Assembly (NCBI GenBank): GCA_038751365.1
Contig: JBCDGH010000004.1
Location: 1 to 53,247, forward strand
Source of the DNA: JBCDGH01 sp038751365
GTDB taxonomy: Bacteria > Patescibacteriota > JACMRA01
Direction of reading: 5' to 3'
DNA length: 53,247 bases
Part shown: positions 32,674-41,382 of the stretch, one piece after another
How positions within the stretch are numbered: position 1 is the stretch's first letter
Layout of the letters: the number at the start of each line of letters is the position of its first letter
Notes under the pieces: model-generated
What the model was told of the DNA's origin: nothing
What the model saw: the letters and a program-made list of their open reading frames with translations, nothing else
Databases searched by the model: none
Translations under genes and position numbers: made by a program

Positions 32674-34458
32674 CTAAAGATTAAACTCTGATTTTAAAGC
32701 AGACCAGTCTGAAAGATAATAACTTTTTATTGAAAACAAAGTTGTTCCTTCATTAAAACCTATCTTTTGCATATACTCTTCATTAGACTCAACTAAAATA
32801 GTCATTCTGAAATAGTAACCGCTATCGCCATAGAATTCTCTCCTATCAGTCCTTTTAATGTTGTAAATAAATGGATAGTATTTTGAGTCAAAAGTTTTGA
32901 TAACTCTTTTATAGCTGATAAAGTTCATTAATCTCTGTATATACATTCCAATTTTATTTGAAACTAATACTTCTTGATTAGACTTTTTGTCACGAACAAA
33001 ATTGAAGCTTCCTGTTAACCTTGGGTGTCGGTAGTGCCTTATTTCAGTGTTAGAAGAAAAGTCAATAGACCCTCTAAGTTCCTCGGGAATTACTTTCTTA
33101 GCTATATCTACATCAAAAGAGTTAATTTCAGCTATTGCAGCTTCACAAGTTTCTGTTGATCCATTTAAAGGTAAATTATTTTGCTTAAACTTACTTTTCA
33201 TTTCAGCCTCCAACTCACTCTTTTTATCATCAAAGTACTTATCCCATTGTTTAATCTTTTCATCTAATCGCCTATCCTCATCTTCTATGCTTGATGAGTT
33301 TGGTTTCATAGATAGGTCTTGTTTTCTATCTTTTAAAAAGTGCTCCAGTAGCCAATCAGAACTCATAAACTCAACTTTTTGTAAATAATTTGAGTAAGTG
33401 GTTTTGCCACTAGGAGGAATTATTTCTTCTGCATCTGGACTTATAACTTCTACGATATGCTGCCTATCACCAGAATTTGACGGTGTACCTAAATCTTTAA
33501 GATAGTAAGTAACCTTGTCTTGTGAGTTAGGTTTATAAAATACGATTTTTGAATAATATCCTTTTTCTATCCCAGCTAATCTCACTCGTTTAGCTCTTTC
33601 TAATTCTTCTTGTTTTAAATTCTCAGCAATTTCCCCAAAAGTCTCAGGATTTGAAATCGAAGGCTTTAAATCTTGTATTTCTGCCAACAAATCAACACTT
33701 AGATAAGAAGTCAAAAACTCCCAATTCAGTCTTATGTTTTTACTTACAGCAGATAAGCTAAAGCGTTGCTTTTTCCGAAAATTTGGACTGGTAGAGTCAA
33801 AACTATAAACCGCAGGAATTATGTGAGCGGAGCGTCTCTTAGTCCTTGGAACCCTCTTAGCAGGTTGTATTTCTAATTCAAAGTCTATATTTACTTGGAA
33901 ATTATTATCTTTACCATAAGCAGGTAATGAAAATTTAATTTTAATTTTTTCTGCACTAATTATGCCTAAAAGAATAAGTAGTAGTTTCTTTTCAGGATCA
34001 CTTTCAGAATCTTTAAATAGTTGACTTTTAATATCCGGCTCATTGATAAACTTTGTATTAGGTATAGGTAAATCAGTACCTTCATTTTCAAGCTTCTTTC
34101 TTAACTTAGCCCAATATCTATCAAGCTCCGGACTAGCCAACCTATTTTCTTGAAGATTATCTTCTAAAAACTGATTAGAAGTAGATTTTTTAGAATCAGT
34201 TAAATCACTTTGAGAAAGTTCAGAGACCACATCTTGCTTAGGCTCAAATTCTTTAGACTTCACCTCAAATACTTCACCTTCTGAATCTATCTCAAGACCT
34301 AAATTTTTTCTAGCTCTTTCTAAGGTCTGAATGTAATCACCGTCTGTTTCTAGCAAACCAGATCTTTCATCCAATTGGTTTTTAAATCTCTCATATCTCT
34401 CGACTTTTGATAAGTGCGCGTAAAGAGATTGTGGTTTGTTGTTTAATTTTTCATTCAT
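32674..34458 (-). CDS. Large unknown protein of the accessory block (594 aa)
   Basis: 594 residues, no signal peptide or membrane helix, no family recognised. The N-terminal 150 residues are charged and probably helical/disordered (KVERYERFKNQLDER and on). A hydrophobic segment KKLLLILLGII (about 157-167) begins a mixed alpha/beta middle, followed by a K/E-rich coiled-coil-like stretch (about 395-435) and a C-terminal part rich in Y, R and K (YRHPRLTGSFNFVRD; RTDRREFYGDSGYYFRMTI). I see no nuclease, ATPase or protease motif. ATG start, followed by a long gap to the small genes upstream on the same strand. Confidence 0.6.
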   Translation of the reverse strand: MNEKLNNKPQSLYAHLSKVERYERFKNQLDERSGLLETDGDYIQTLERARKNLGLEIDSEGEVFEVKSKEFEPKQDVVSELSQSDLTDSKKSTSNQFLEDNLQENRLASPELDRYWAKLRKKLENEGTDLPIPNTKFINEPDIKSQLFKDSESDPEKKLLLILLGIISAEKIKIKFSLPAYGKDNNFQVNIDFELEIQPAKRVPRTKRRSAHIIPAVYSFDSTSPNFRKKQRFSLSAVSKNIRLNWEFLTSYLSVDLLAEIQDLKPSISNPETFGEIAENLKQEELERAKRVRLAGIEKGYYSKIVFYKPNSQDKVTYYLKDLGTPSNSGDRQHIVEVISPDAEEIIPPSGKTTYSNYLQKVEFMSSDWLLEHFLKDRKQDLSMKPNSSSIEDEDRRLDEKIKQWDKYFDDKKSELEAEMKSKFKQNNLPLNGSTETCEAAIAEINSFDVDIAKKVIPEELRGSIDFSSNTEIRHYRHPRLTGSFNFVRDKKSNQEVLVSNKIGMYIQRLMNFISYKRVIKTFDSKYYPFIYNIKRTDRREFYGDSGYYFRMTILVESNEEYMQKIGFNEGTTLFSIKSYYLSDWSALKSEFNL

Positions 34459-34508
34459 AAATTTGTAGTGTTAAGTAGTTTTGATTGGTATAAGTATAAA
34501 TTGTTGGA

Positions 34509-34787
34509 TTAGTTAAGGTTTTTAAAGTTTTCGACATATCGAAGACCCATTTCAAGCTCGAAACCTTTTTCTTTAATGGTGTTAGATCTGATACTATATT
34601 TGATTTTACCTAAATCGCTAATTAATTTTCTAGGTATTTTGCACCTGTCAGTTTGATTCAGTAATAAATTAATTTCCTTGCTAATTGCTTCTAATGCAGC
34701 ATCGTAATTGCTTTCTACTTCATATCCAAAATCTTTATCAGGTCTTTTTGTTTTAAACACTTCTAAAATAGTCTTTTGAAAGACCAA
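34509..34787 (-). CDS. Small unknown protein, possibly a decayed copy of the 35159-35812 gene
   Basis: 92 residues if started at TTG 34787; an in-frame stop lies three codons upstream and no ATG is available, so this may be a remnant. The segment DLGKIKYSIRSNTIKEKG resembles KIAEIKYKVRSVNGKDD of the 217-residue protein, in the same relative position (near the C-terminus). It may therefore be a truncated paralogue. Weak call. Confidence 0.35.
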   Translation of the reverse strand: MVFQKTILEVFKTKRPDKDFGYEVESNYDAALEAISKEINLLLNQTDRCKIPRKLISDLGKIKYSIRSNTIKEKGFELEMGLRYVENFKNLN

Positions 34788-34887
34788 ATCAGATACTTAT
34801 ATAGCATGCATTTACTAGATTTTCATTTTTCGATTGTACTGAGTATTTGTATACAGCTTCTCTAGCTTGCTGAAGTTCGACATTACA

Positions 34888-35085
34888 CTACTTATTTTTA
34901 TCAGAATCAAAGTAAATACTAACGTAGAAATCATCTGTGTGAGTACCCAAAGTTCTAACTAAAAGACCCTCAGAACCGTTTAAGTCTCTAGTTGGTCTGT
35001 TTAGGTAGCTGTTACGCGCTGATTTAGCTAAAGATACCAGACTATTTTTAAAATCTATGGAATTTGGTTTGTGGTTTTTTTGCAT
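34888..35085 (-). CDS. Small unknown protein (65 aa) of the accessory block
   Basis: 65 residues, ATG start. The segment SIDFKNSLVSLAKSARNSYLN resembles VDFENSLVQIQNAYNQILN of the 217-residue neighbour, which hints at common origin or a shared interface; the remainder (VRTLGTHTDDFYVSIYFDSD) looks like two beta strands. No family recognised. Confidence 0.4.
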   Translation of the reverse strand: MQKNHKPNSIDFKNSLVSLAKSARNSYLNRPTRDLNGSEGLLVRTLGTHTDDFYVSIYFDSDKNK

Positions 35086-35126
35086 TATTGCTGATAATTA
35101 TAGTTCAAATATTAGGGAATAACAAA

Positions 35127-35150
35127 CCACCCCGCTCGCAAGTGAGGTGG
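35127..35150 (-). terminator. Terminator-like hairpin after the 35159-35812 gene
   Basis: On the minus strand CCACCTC pairs with GGGGTGG (7 bp, one G-U, 10-base loop), followed by TTTGTT. It lies 8 bases after the stop codon. Confidence 0.5.
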
Positions 35151-35158
35151 AATTAATT

Positions 35159-35812
35159 TTATCTTGATTGGCTGTAGAATTCTGATAGTTCTCTGGCGGT
35201 AATTTCTCCAGATGTGTAGAGATACCTAGCTACTGCAAGTTTTTCTATTGAGTCGTCTTTCCCGTTAACAGATCTCACTTTATACTTTATTTCTGCAATC
35301 TTTGAAATGTCAGAAACTTTGATACCATGTACTTGAGATAAGTTAAGTATCTGATTATAGGCGTTTTGGATTTGTACTAAGCTGTTTTCAAAGTCTACTT
35401 TTGTACCAGCTTCATTCTCAAATCCAGCTTGGTTATTAGGTTTAGTAGTTCGATATTCTAACAATATATTTATTTGAAAGAATACATCAGCCAGCTCCAT
35501 GTAAAAGGCTATAGCATTAGCAGCACTTGGGTCTAAATTATAGTTTGATAGTGCTTCGAAGCATTCATTTATTTCAGTACTACTATTTTTGAAGTAGGTT
35601 TCTCCAGTATCTTTGTTGACTTTTTTCTCTTTAAAGTTTGGCTTGTATTCGCTAGTTTGGATGTTTTGATTTCCAATAGTCCTTTCGACAACTTCGGAAT
35701 GTTTTCTAAGAGATCGATTACTATATATTTGATTAATAATAGTTGGAATAGTGGCTAAGGTCGTATTTTTTTTGAAAGCAGAATCGGAGCCTCCAGAATT
35801 GAAAGATGACAT
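35159..35812 (-). CDS. MazG-like (all-alpha NTP pyrophosphatase) candidate
   Basis: 217 residues. The C-terminal half has the helix pattern of all-alpha NTP pyrophosphatases: acidic helix EINECFEAL (about 80-88), then MELADVFFQINIL with ExxD (Glu106, Asp109) about 20 residues later, and a last helix ISKIAEIKYKVRS with conserved Lys/Arg (about 169-181). A polar insert (122-140) separates the third and fourth helices. MazG-like enzymes hydrolyse NTPs and are common in phages and stress islands. The N-terminal 75 residues are polar and unassigned. This is a motif-level guess. Confidence 0.45.
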   Translation of the reverse strand: MSSFNSGGSDSAFKKNTTLATIPTIINQIYSNRSLRKHSEVVERTIGNQNIQTSEYKPNFKEKKVNKDTGETYFKNSSTEINECFEALSNYNLDPSAANAIAFYMELADVFFQINILLEYRTTKPNNQAGFENEAGTKVDFENSLVQIQNAYNQILNLSQVHGIKVSDISKIAEIKYKVRSVNGKDDSIEKLAVARYLYTSGEITARELSEFYSQSR

Positions 35813-36006
35813 GTATATATGAGGATAATGTTTGAAATAACGCTGATTGATGAATTATTTTACATTGTCCTCATACCTGAGAGGGATAAAATTAACTCTA
35901 TAACTGTAGAACTTATTTTTCGTTGAAGTACTTCCTTGTACTCTTCGAGGTATAAAACCAAAAAATAGACTAAACAATTATATTTTAATTTTTACTTCAT
36001 TTTAAA

Positions 36007-36186
36007 ATGAAGCGTTCAGCTAGATATTTTGTTGCACAAAAAAACATTCACGTCAAACATTTTGGACGATCTAAAAAACATGAAACACTGAAAGGATACA
36101 AATTTACATCGAGTAGATATTCTGATAAGCTAATAGATAATGTCTTTAGAAAAACCACAGAAAGAGACTATCAGCCCAGAGTCTAA
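36007..36186 (+). CDS. Small basic protein (59 aa), overlapping the next gene
   Basis: 59 residues, rich in K, R, H, S and Y (MKRSARYFVAQ, VKHFGRSKKHE). The last 47 bases overlap the start of the 36140 gene in another frame. Upstream is a short palindrome (CTTCATTTTAAAATGAAG at 35994-36011) that includes the ATG. It may be a small coupled gene or chance; no family recognised. Confidence 0.35.
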   Translation: MKRSARYFVAQKNIHVKHFGRSKKHETLKGYKFTSSRYSDKLIDNVFRKTTERDYQPRV

Positions 36187-37024
36187 AGAAGATTCTAATA
36201 AAATTAGCAACTTCGAACTAGATAGAGAGTATAATCTAACAAAAATCCAACCCAATAATTCTGTTCCTAAAGAAATCTTAGGTAACAATAAAGCCGGGGA
36301 AAGTAATATTGAAAGTTTTATCAAATTTTGTTTCCAAGATTCGAATTTAGAAATAACAGACAAAATATTGATCAAAAGATTTTTAGATAACATTGAATTT
36401 GTTGCCAAAAATGAGTTTGATTTACTTTGTAAAAAACTTGCTGATAAGATATGTAGTGATCTAAAGAATAAAGACCTAAACAAAGTATGCTTATTCAAAA
36501 AAACATTACACGGATCAAGTTCTGTTTGGTTAGCTCAAAGATTTAGTAAGCTACTTAAGAATCAGCAAATTGATACTATAATATGGTCAGACGAACAACC
36601 ACTTAAGCAAGGTTTTAGTAACATTATTAGTATAGATGACGCTACTTACAGTGGTTTGCAGGACTCATTTTATGCAGATAACCCTATTGAAGGTTTGACT
36701 AACCTGGGACAGTATTTTTTATTTGGTACTAAATCAGCCCGATCTCGATTAGAAACTACAAACAATAAAGTATTTATTCATAAGTATATAAAAACTATCG
36801 GAGAAATCTTTACAGACGTACAGATAGCTAGAATTATTGAAATATTACATCAATTTAAATATAACAGCTCGACGCTTGTATTAGATAGAATGGGAGAGAT
36901 TAGAGAAATTCGACAAAGTATTTTATTTTTTTACTACGCCAAAACTCCTGACAACCTACTCTATGAGATAAAAAAGTCAAATAAAGCCTTTGTAAAAGCA
37001 AATTACCGCGACTACCAAACCTGA
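36140..37024 (+). CDS. Phosphoribosyltransferase-like protein (tentative)
   Basis: 294 residues. The first 50 are polar and probably disordered. The C-terminal part shows KTLHGSSSVWLAQRFSKLL followed by NIISIDDATYSG (about 161-172). 'hydrophobic-DDA-x-x-SG' is the place and shape of the PRPP-binding loop of type I phosphoribosyltransferases, with T/S changes, and the preceding helix fits a small Rossmann-like domain. Such PRTase-like domains occur in stress and conflict islands. I cannot name a substrate. Last gene before zwf, same strand, 41 bases away. Confidence 0.45.
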   Translation: MSLEKPQKETISPESKEDSNKISNFELDREYNLTKIQPNNSVPKEILGNNKAGESNIESFIKFCFQDSNLEITDKILIKRFLDNIEFVAKNEFDLLCKKLADKICSDLKNKDLNKVCLFKKTLHGSSSVWLAQRFSKLLKNQQIDTIIWSDEQPLKQGFSNIISIDDATYSGLQDSFYADNPIEGLTNLGQYFLFGTKSARSRLETTNNKVFIHKYIKTIGEIFTDVQIARIIEILHQFKYNSSTLVLDRMGEIREIRQSILFFYYAKTPDNLLYEIKKSNKAFVKANYRDYQT

Positions 37025-37065
37025 AGAGATTGACCTAATAAAAAAAAGAAAATAAAATCACAAAT

Positions 37066-38247
37066 ATGGAGCAATGGAAATTTATACTCTATGGAATTAC
37101 TGGAGACTTATCTAAAAAAAAGATTTTACCAGCTTTAGCTCAATTCGCCGAATTAAACCAAGAAAAAGTCCAAATCGAGTTAATTGGCTACTCCAGATCT
37201 AATGCAAATGATCAAGAGATAAAAAATATTCTCGATTCACATACCACAACTGGTCAAAACATGCTAAATAATATTAGCTACCTTACAGGAGATTATCACG
37301 ACAGCAAAGTCTTTTTTGACTTTATAGGCTCTTTAAAAGAAAATGAGAGGCTGATCACTTATTTAGCTATACCGCCAGAGCTGTTTCTAGATATTTTAAA
37401 GAATTCTTGCCCTTTTAGCTCTCAAAAACTCGATATTATAATCGAAAAACCTTTTGGTAGAAATCTTCAAGAAGCAAAGCAAATGTTGCAAATTATGGAT
37501 GCCTGCGACTTGCATAATAGAATTCATTTTTCTGACCATTACCTCTTTAAAACATCTACCTTTATAAGTAAATTAGAGTGGTTGAATTTCAAGGAAGTTA
37601 GTAACAAGCTACCACAAGAAATTAAATTAATAGCCCTAGAAGATCTCGACGTAAAAGATAGAGGAGGCTATTATAATCAAACAGGAGCTTTGAAAGACAT
37701 TTTTGTTCATTTATTTTCACTTCTAAACCTTACTTTAGAATCTCTTCAATCTACTAGAAATTTCAGCTTTGATAGTTTTAGGATATTAGATTTGGTACTA
37801 GGACAATACAACTCTTACATAAATGATCTCAACATCCTTAAGTCTGATACCGATACTTATTTTAAACTAAAATCAAATCTAAAAATTGGCGATGATCAGC
37901 TTCTAGTTAACTTTGAAGCGGGGAAAAAGCTAGGTCTTAAAAAGACTGAAATACAAGCAATTTATGAAGATAAATCAGTTCTAAGCTGGAATATCGCTCC
38001 AGACAATAAGCTGGAATATACTTTACCAGACTCTACTACTGCACTTAATCTACAAAAGACAAACAAACTCGATCACACAAACCTATTTGAAATGCTGCTA
38101 AATGATGATAATTCGCGGTTTGTAGATAATCAAGATATAGTAACAAGCTGGGAAATGTTCGAAAAAATCCAAGCTTATAAAGACGCTCACAACATACCAA
38201 CTAGAATATATAAAGACAATACATACCCTACCCACTTTTTAAATTAG
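37066..38247 (+). CDS. zwf: Shortened glucose-6-phosphate dehydrogenase
   Basis: First enzyme of the oxidative pentose phosphate pathway. Family features: the NADP loop YGITGDLSKKKILPAL (6-23), YLAIPPELF, IIEKPFGRNLQEA, and EDLDVKDRGGYYNQTGAL. The catalytic-region motif normally RIDHYLGK reads HFSDHYLFK, keeping Asp-His-Tyr-Leu but not the Gly. At 393 residues it is about 90 shorter than typical Zwf; the C-terminal beta part is reduced. No gnd or pgl next to it. It shares an operon with the aldolase gene (9-base gap). Confidence 0.82.
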   Translation: MEQWKFILYGITGDLSKKKILPALAQFAELNQEKVQIELIGYSRSNANDQEIKNILDSHTTTGQNMLNNISYLTGDYHDSKVFFDFIGSLKENERLITYLAIPPELFLDILKNSCPFSSQKLDIIIEKPFGRNLQEAKQMLQIMDACDLHNRIHFSDHYLFKTSTFISKLEWLNFKEVSNKLPQEIKLIALEDLDVKDRGGYYNQTGALKDIFVHLFSLLNLTLESLQSTRNFSFDSFRILDLVLGQYNSYINDLNILKSDTDTYFKLKSNLKIGDDQLLVNFEAGKKLGLKKTEIQAIYEDKSVLSWNIAPDNKLEYTLPDSTTALNLQKTNKLDHTNLFEMLLNDDNSRFVDNQDIVTSWEMFEKIQAYKDAHNIPTRIYKDNTYPTHFLN

Positions 38248-38256
38248 AACTTAAAT

Positions 38257-39327
38257 ATGACAATTCAAGAAATCAAAAATACAATCGGGTTTGATTCACA
38301 TAATTTGTTGGACTTTCAATCACAGACTTTTGACCAAAATTTATTCAATTTCCCTAGTCCTAGCTCAATAGACGAAATATTTGCAAAGTCAAACCGTAAC
38401 AACCGTACGCTGCGCAATCTAGCTGACATGTACAATTTTGGACGCCTAGCAAATACAGGATATCTATCAATTCTACCTGTTGATCAAGGAGTTGAACATT
38501 CTGCAGGGGCCAGTTTTGCTAAAAATCCAGCTTACTTCGACCCTGAAAATTTAGTTAAATTAGCTCTTATGGGAGGCTGTAACGCTATAGCTTCTACAAT
38601 TGGTACATTAGCTTTGACTTCAAGGACTTACGCTCACAAGATCCCGTTTATAGTCAAGCTAAATCATAACGAATTTTTGACATATCCCAATAAATTTGAC
38701 CAGGTAATGTTCACTGAAGTTGAAGAAGCCTACAATTTAGGAGCTGTAGGAGTGGGTGCTACAGTTTACTTTGGATCATCGGAATCATCTAGACAAATTG
38801 AAGAAGTATCAGCAGCTTTCTCTAGAGCACACGAACTAGGAATGTTTACAATTCTTTGGTGCTATCTAAGAAACCCAGAATTCAAAAAGGCTGAAGCTGA
38901 TTACCATAACTCAGCCGACCTTAGTGGGCAAGCTAACTATCTAGGAGTAACTATTCAAGCAGATATAATCAAGCAAAAACTACCTAAAAACAACGGCGGC
39001 TACAAAGCTCTAAACTCTAAAGAAAACCCTTATGGAAAAACCGACGAAAGTATTTATGATAAACTAACAACAGCTCATCCTATCGATCTTACAAGATATC
39101 AGCTAGCTAATTGTTATATGGGTAAAATACCTTTAATAAACTCTGGAGGAGTTGACGGAGATAACGATCTAAAAGAGGCTGTAAAAACTGCAATTATCAA
39201 CAAGAGAGCAGGAGGGAGTGGTTTGATCTTAGGTAGAAAAGCCTTCAAAAAAGATCTTGGGGAGGGTATTGAGATACTCAAAGCAGTGCAAGATGTCTAT
39301 CTGTGTAAGGAAGTAAAAGTGGCTTAA
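38257..39327 (+). CDS. fbaB: Class I fructose-bisphosphate aldolase (FbaB/DhnA type)
   Basis: Schiff-base aldolase of the archaeal/E. coli FbaB type, 356 residues. Characteristic stretches are LPVDQGVEHSAG, MGGCNAIAST, VKLNHNEFL, GAVGVGATVYFGS, TILWCYLRN and the C-terminal INSGGVDG with SGLILGRKAF, which carry phosphate binding and the catalytic lysine region. It cleaves fructose 1,6-bisphosphate in glycolysis; with TpiA and Zwf this window covers parts of both glycolysis and pentose phosphate flow. ATG 9 bases after the zwf stop. Confidence 0.93.
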   Translation: MTIQEIKNTIGFDSHNLLDFQSQTFDQNLFNFPSPSSIDEIFAKSNRNNRTLRNLADMYNFGRLANTGYLSILPVDQGVEHSAGASFAKNPAYFDPENLVKLALMGGCNAIASTIGTLALTSRTYAHKIPFIVKLNHNEFLTYPNKFDQVMFTEVEEAYNLGAVGVGATVYFGSSESSRQIEEVSAAFSRAHELGMFTILWCYLRNPEFKKAEADYHNSADLSGQANYLGVTIQADIIKQKLPKNNGGYKALNSKENPYGKTDESIYDKLTTAHPIDLTRYQLANCYMGKIPLINSGGVDGDNDLKEAVKTAIINKRAGGSGLILGRKAFKKDLGEGIEILKAVQDVYLCKEVKVA

Positions 39328-39343
39328 GTTTCTGCAAAAAGAT

Positions 39344-40381
39344 CTAAGCAAAACCACGTTTTTTGGCTCTAATTTTTTCTATACTCCAATTTAACCAGTA
39401 TTGCCATCCTAGGACTAGATCCTGAGCGTGCAATAGTTCTACGTCGGATCCACCGAAACCTCTTTTAAATAAGCTGATCCTTGACCATGGGTGATCAGGT
39501 GAATTCAAAGGAGAAACACCCCAAAAATCATAAGTAGTACACCCCTTTTGAATAGCTAACTGTATCCCAGTCCACTGACATATATAAGATCCAGGTATCG
39601 ATTTGTGAATTATATTAGCTCCTTGATGATAAAAAGCTCTTTTACCTGCAAAAATCACCATCCCCCATGATATTATCTTTCCATCATAATTTATTTTATA
39701 TAGACAAGCATTATCACTATTATAAAAGCTTTCAAACTCATCCTGTAAGTATTTTTTGGAATAAATCACAAACCCTCCTCTCTTGCCAGTAGCCTGATAA
39801 ACTTCGTACAAATCATCAGAAATTTCACTACAGAATTCCACCTCTACCAGTTTGGAGTCGATTAAGGAGTTACCTTTTTTTATCATTTGCCTAGTCGTTT
39901 TACGCATTCCTAGGAGTATTTTATCAGTTGATCTCTGCAAATCTAAAACGGTGGTTAACTCAGTATGCATATGAATTGGAGCTGCACGATAACCAGCTTG
40001 TTTAAAGACATCAGCATTATCTTCAGTTTTGGGTATAATGGGCTGAATTCTAATGAAAGTACATCTTTCACGCTTAGCTAAGTCTTTCAGATAGTCAGTC
40101 AGTGTCTCAAGCTCTAGAGCTCTAATCGAGTCAAACTTCTGTGTATAAATACTCTGTGGTCCGTGAGGGCAAAACAAAAACTTACCCCTTTTTGCCTCAA
40201 TCTTTAATACCAGAGCTACAGAAACTAATTTTTCTGCCTCAAAAATACCTAGCTTCCATAGCTTAGAACCTTGTTTCTGATTGAACCCAACCCAACCCGA
40301 GGTATGTAAAAAGGTATTCAAGCCCAACTCAGCTACAAATTTATCCCATATGAATTGTTCATTTATTTCAGCTATATACAT
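39344..40381 (-). CDS. FemAB-family aminoacyl/peptidoglycan bridge transferase
   Basis: 345 residues with the double GNAT-like fold of Fem proteins: N-terminal FLHTSGWVGFNQKQGS, middle ALVLKIEAKRGKFLFCPHGP, GMRKTTRQMIKKG (a Fem hallmark), and the C-terminal GANIIHKSIPGSYICQWTGI with YDFWGVSP. These enzymes add amino acids from charged tRNAs to the peptidoglycan stem peptide. Starts 3 bases after the lepB stop; an envelope operon. The amino acid is unknown. Confidence 0.88.
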   Translation of the reverse strand: MYIAEINEQFIWDKFVAELGLNTFLHTSGWVGFNQKQGSKLWKLGIFEAEKLVSVALVLKIEAKRGKFLFCPHGPQSIYTQKFDSIRALELETLTDYLKDLAKRERCTFIRIQPIIPKTEDNADVFKQAGYRAAPIHMHTELTTVLDLQRSTDKILLGMRKTTRQMIKKGNSLIDSKLVEVEFCSEISDDLYEVYQATGKRGGFVIYSKKYLQDEFESFYNSDNACLYKINYDGKIISWGMVIFAGKRAFYHQGANIIHKSIPGSYICQWTGIQLAIQKGCTTYDFWGVSPLNSPDHPWSRISLFKRGFGGSDVELLHAQDLVLGWQYWLNWSIEKIRAKKRGFA

Positions 40382-40384
40382 AGT

Positions 40385-41053
40385 TTAATTAGGTATATTG
40401 TAACTTGGTAATTCGAAAAAACCTGCTTTAGAGGGAGGAATTATTCTATAAAACTCTTTTCCCAGAATATCAGATTTGTTAACTTTCCCAAAGTATCTAG
40501 AATCACTGCTAGCAGTTCTATTGTCACCCATGACGTAGTATTCATTATCTTGGAGCTTTTCTTCCACAAATTTATCGCTAGAAATAGCAAGTTTTTTGTA
40601 CGTTGGGACTGTGGGATTAAGGTAGTAATTTTCATCTAACTGCACACCATTTGGATAGTTATCATTCTCAATAAAAACTTTACCATCCTCCAAAATTACT
40701 ATGTCACCAGGTAAACCTATAACTCTTTTAATGTAAAGGTCTCTTTGACCCTCTAAATGTGCTGGCGAAAGTAGAACTACTACATCACCGCGACGATAGT
40801 CACTGAATTTAGGTGTTAACTGGTCAATATATATGGCGTCTTTGTTATCATACGTAGGATACATTGACTTGCCGCTAATACCAATGACGTCGAACACACT
40901 GGTTCTAATAAATAAGTAAATAAGAGCAACAGAGACAAAAACTTTTAGAAAATAAAAAGCGTACTCTCTAACTTCCTGAGAAAAGGTGGGATGAATGCGC
41001 CGTCTAATTTGCTTGTCGCTAGGAAGGCTCTGGAAGAATACACCTGTGGACAT
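40385..41053 (-). CDS. lepB: Signal peptidase I
   Basis: Membrane serine protease that removes signal peptides. One transmembrane helix (about 31-50) is followed by the catalytic Ser63 (ISGKSMYPT), and Lys109 of the Ser-Lys dyad (YIKRVIGLPGD); MGDNRTASSDSRYFG is box E. 222 residues, with an N-terminal cytoplasmic part of 30 residues. Serves exported proteins in this window such as the FAS1 and SH3-like proteins. First gene of a pair with femAB. Confidence 0.93.
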   Translation of the reverse strand: MSTGVFFQSLPSDKQIRRRIHPTFSQEVREYAFYFLKVFVSVALIYLFIRTSVFDVIGISGKSMYPTYDNKDAIYIDQLTPKFSDYRRGDVVVLLSPAHLEGQRDLYIKRVIGLPGDIVILEDGKVFIENDNYPNGVQLDENYYLNPTVPTYKKLAISSDKFVEEKLQDNEYYVMGDNRTASSDSRYFGKVNKSDILGKEFYRIIPPSKAGFFELPSYNIPN

Positions 41054-41251
41054 GATTAGTTTACATCATTAAATTTGGTCAACATAATACATAGTGTCAA
41101 GAAATGACACATCAACTAATACTTGTACTACAAGCCTTACCATGTTAACTTACTCAAACTTTCGCACAAGCTAAACTTGTAAATAAGTTATTTATTCACT
41201 TAAAAGCATAGTAGTGAAAGTTGGAAGCGTAACTGATATGCCATTCTCGAT

Positions 41252-41280
41252 TTGAGTAAACAGCCAAAGTAAGCTATACT
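41252..41280 (+). promoter_or_regulatory. Promoter of the 26-residue membrane peptide, near-leaderless
   Basis: TTGAGT (41252-41257), 17-bp spacer, TATACT (41275-41280), then 7 bases to the ATG at 41288. Confidence 0.6.
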
Positions 41281-41287
41281 TAAATGC

Positions 41288-41368
41288 ATGAAAAATTTAG
41301 CTTTAGTGATCAGCCTAGTATTTAACATCTTACTACTTGTAAGACTTGTTCAGTATCTTTCTTCATAA
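41288..41368 (+). CDS. Tiny single-helix membrane peptide (26 aa)
   Basis: 26 residues: MKN, then a hydrophobic helix (LALVISLVFNILLLV) and a short polar end (RLVQYLSS). It sits in an otherwise empty 330-bp gap between lepB and the ABC transporter, directly behind a promoter with ideal spacing. The positive residue at each end and the helix length fit one membrane pass. No homologue recognised. It could regulate a membrane neighbour, but that is speculation. Confidence 0.5.
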   Translation: MKNLALVISLVFNILLLVRLVQYLSS

Positions 41369-41382
41369 AAAATCACATTATA

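Noticed and set aside
32674..34458. Helicase, nuclease or ATPase motifs in the 594-aa protein
   Set aside because: No Walker, DEAD, HNH, PD-ExK or similar motif could be found by eye; left as unknown.
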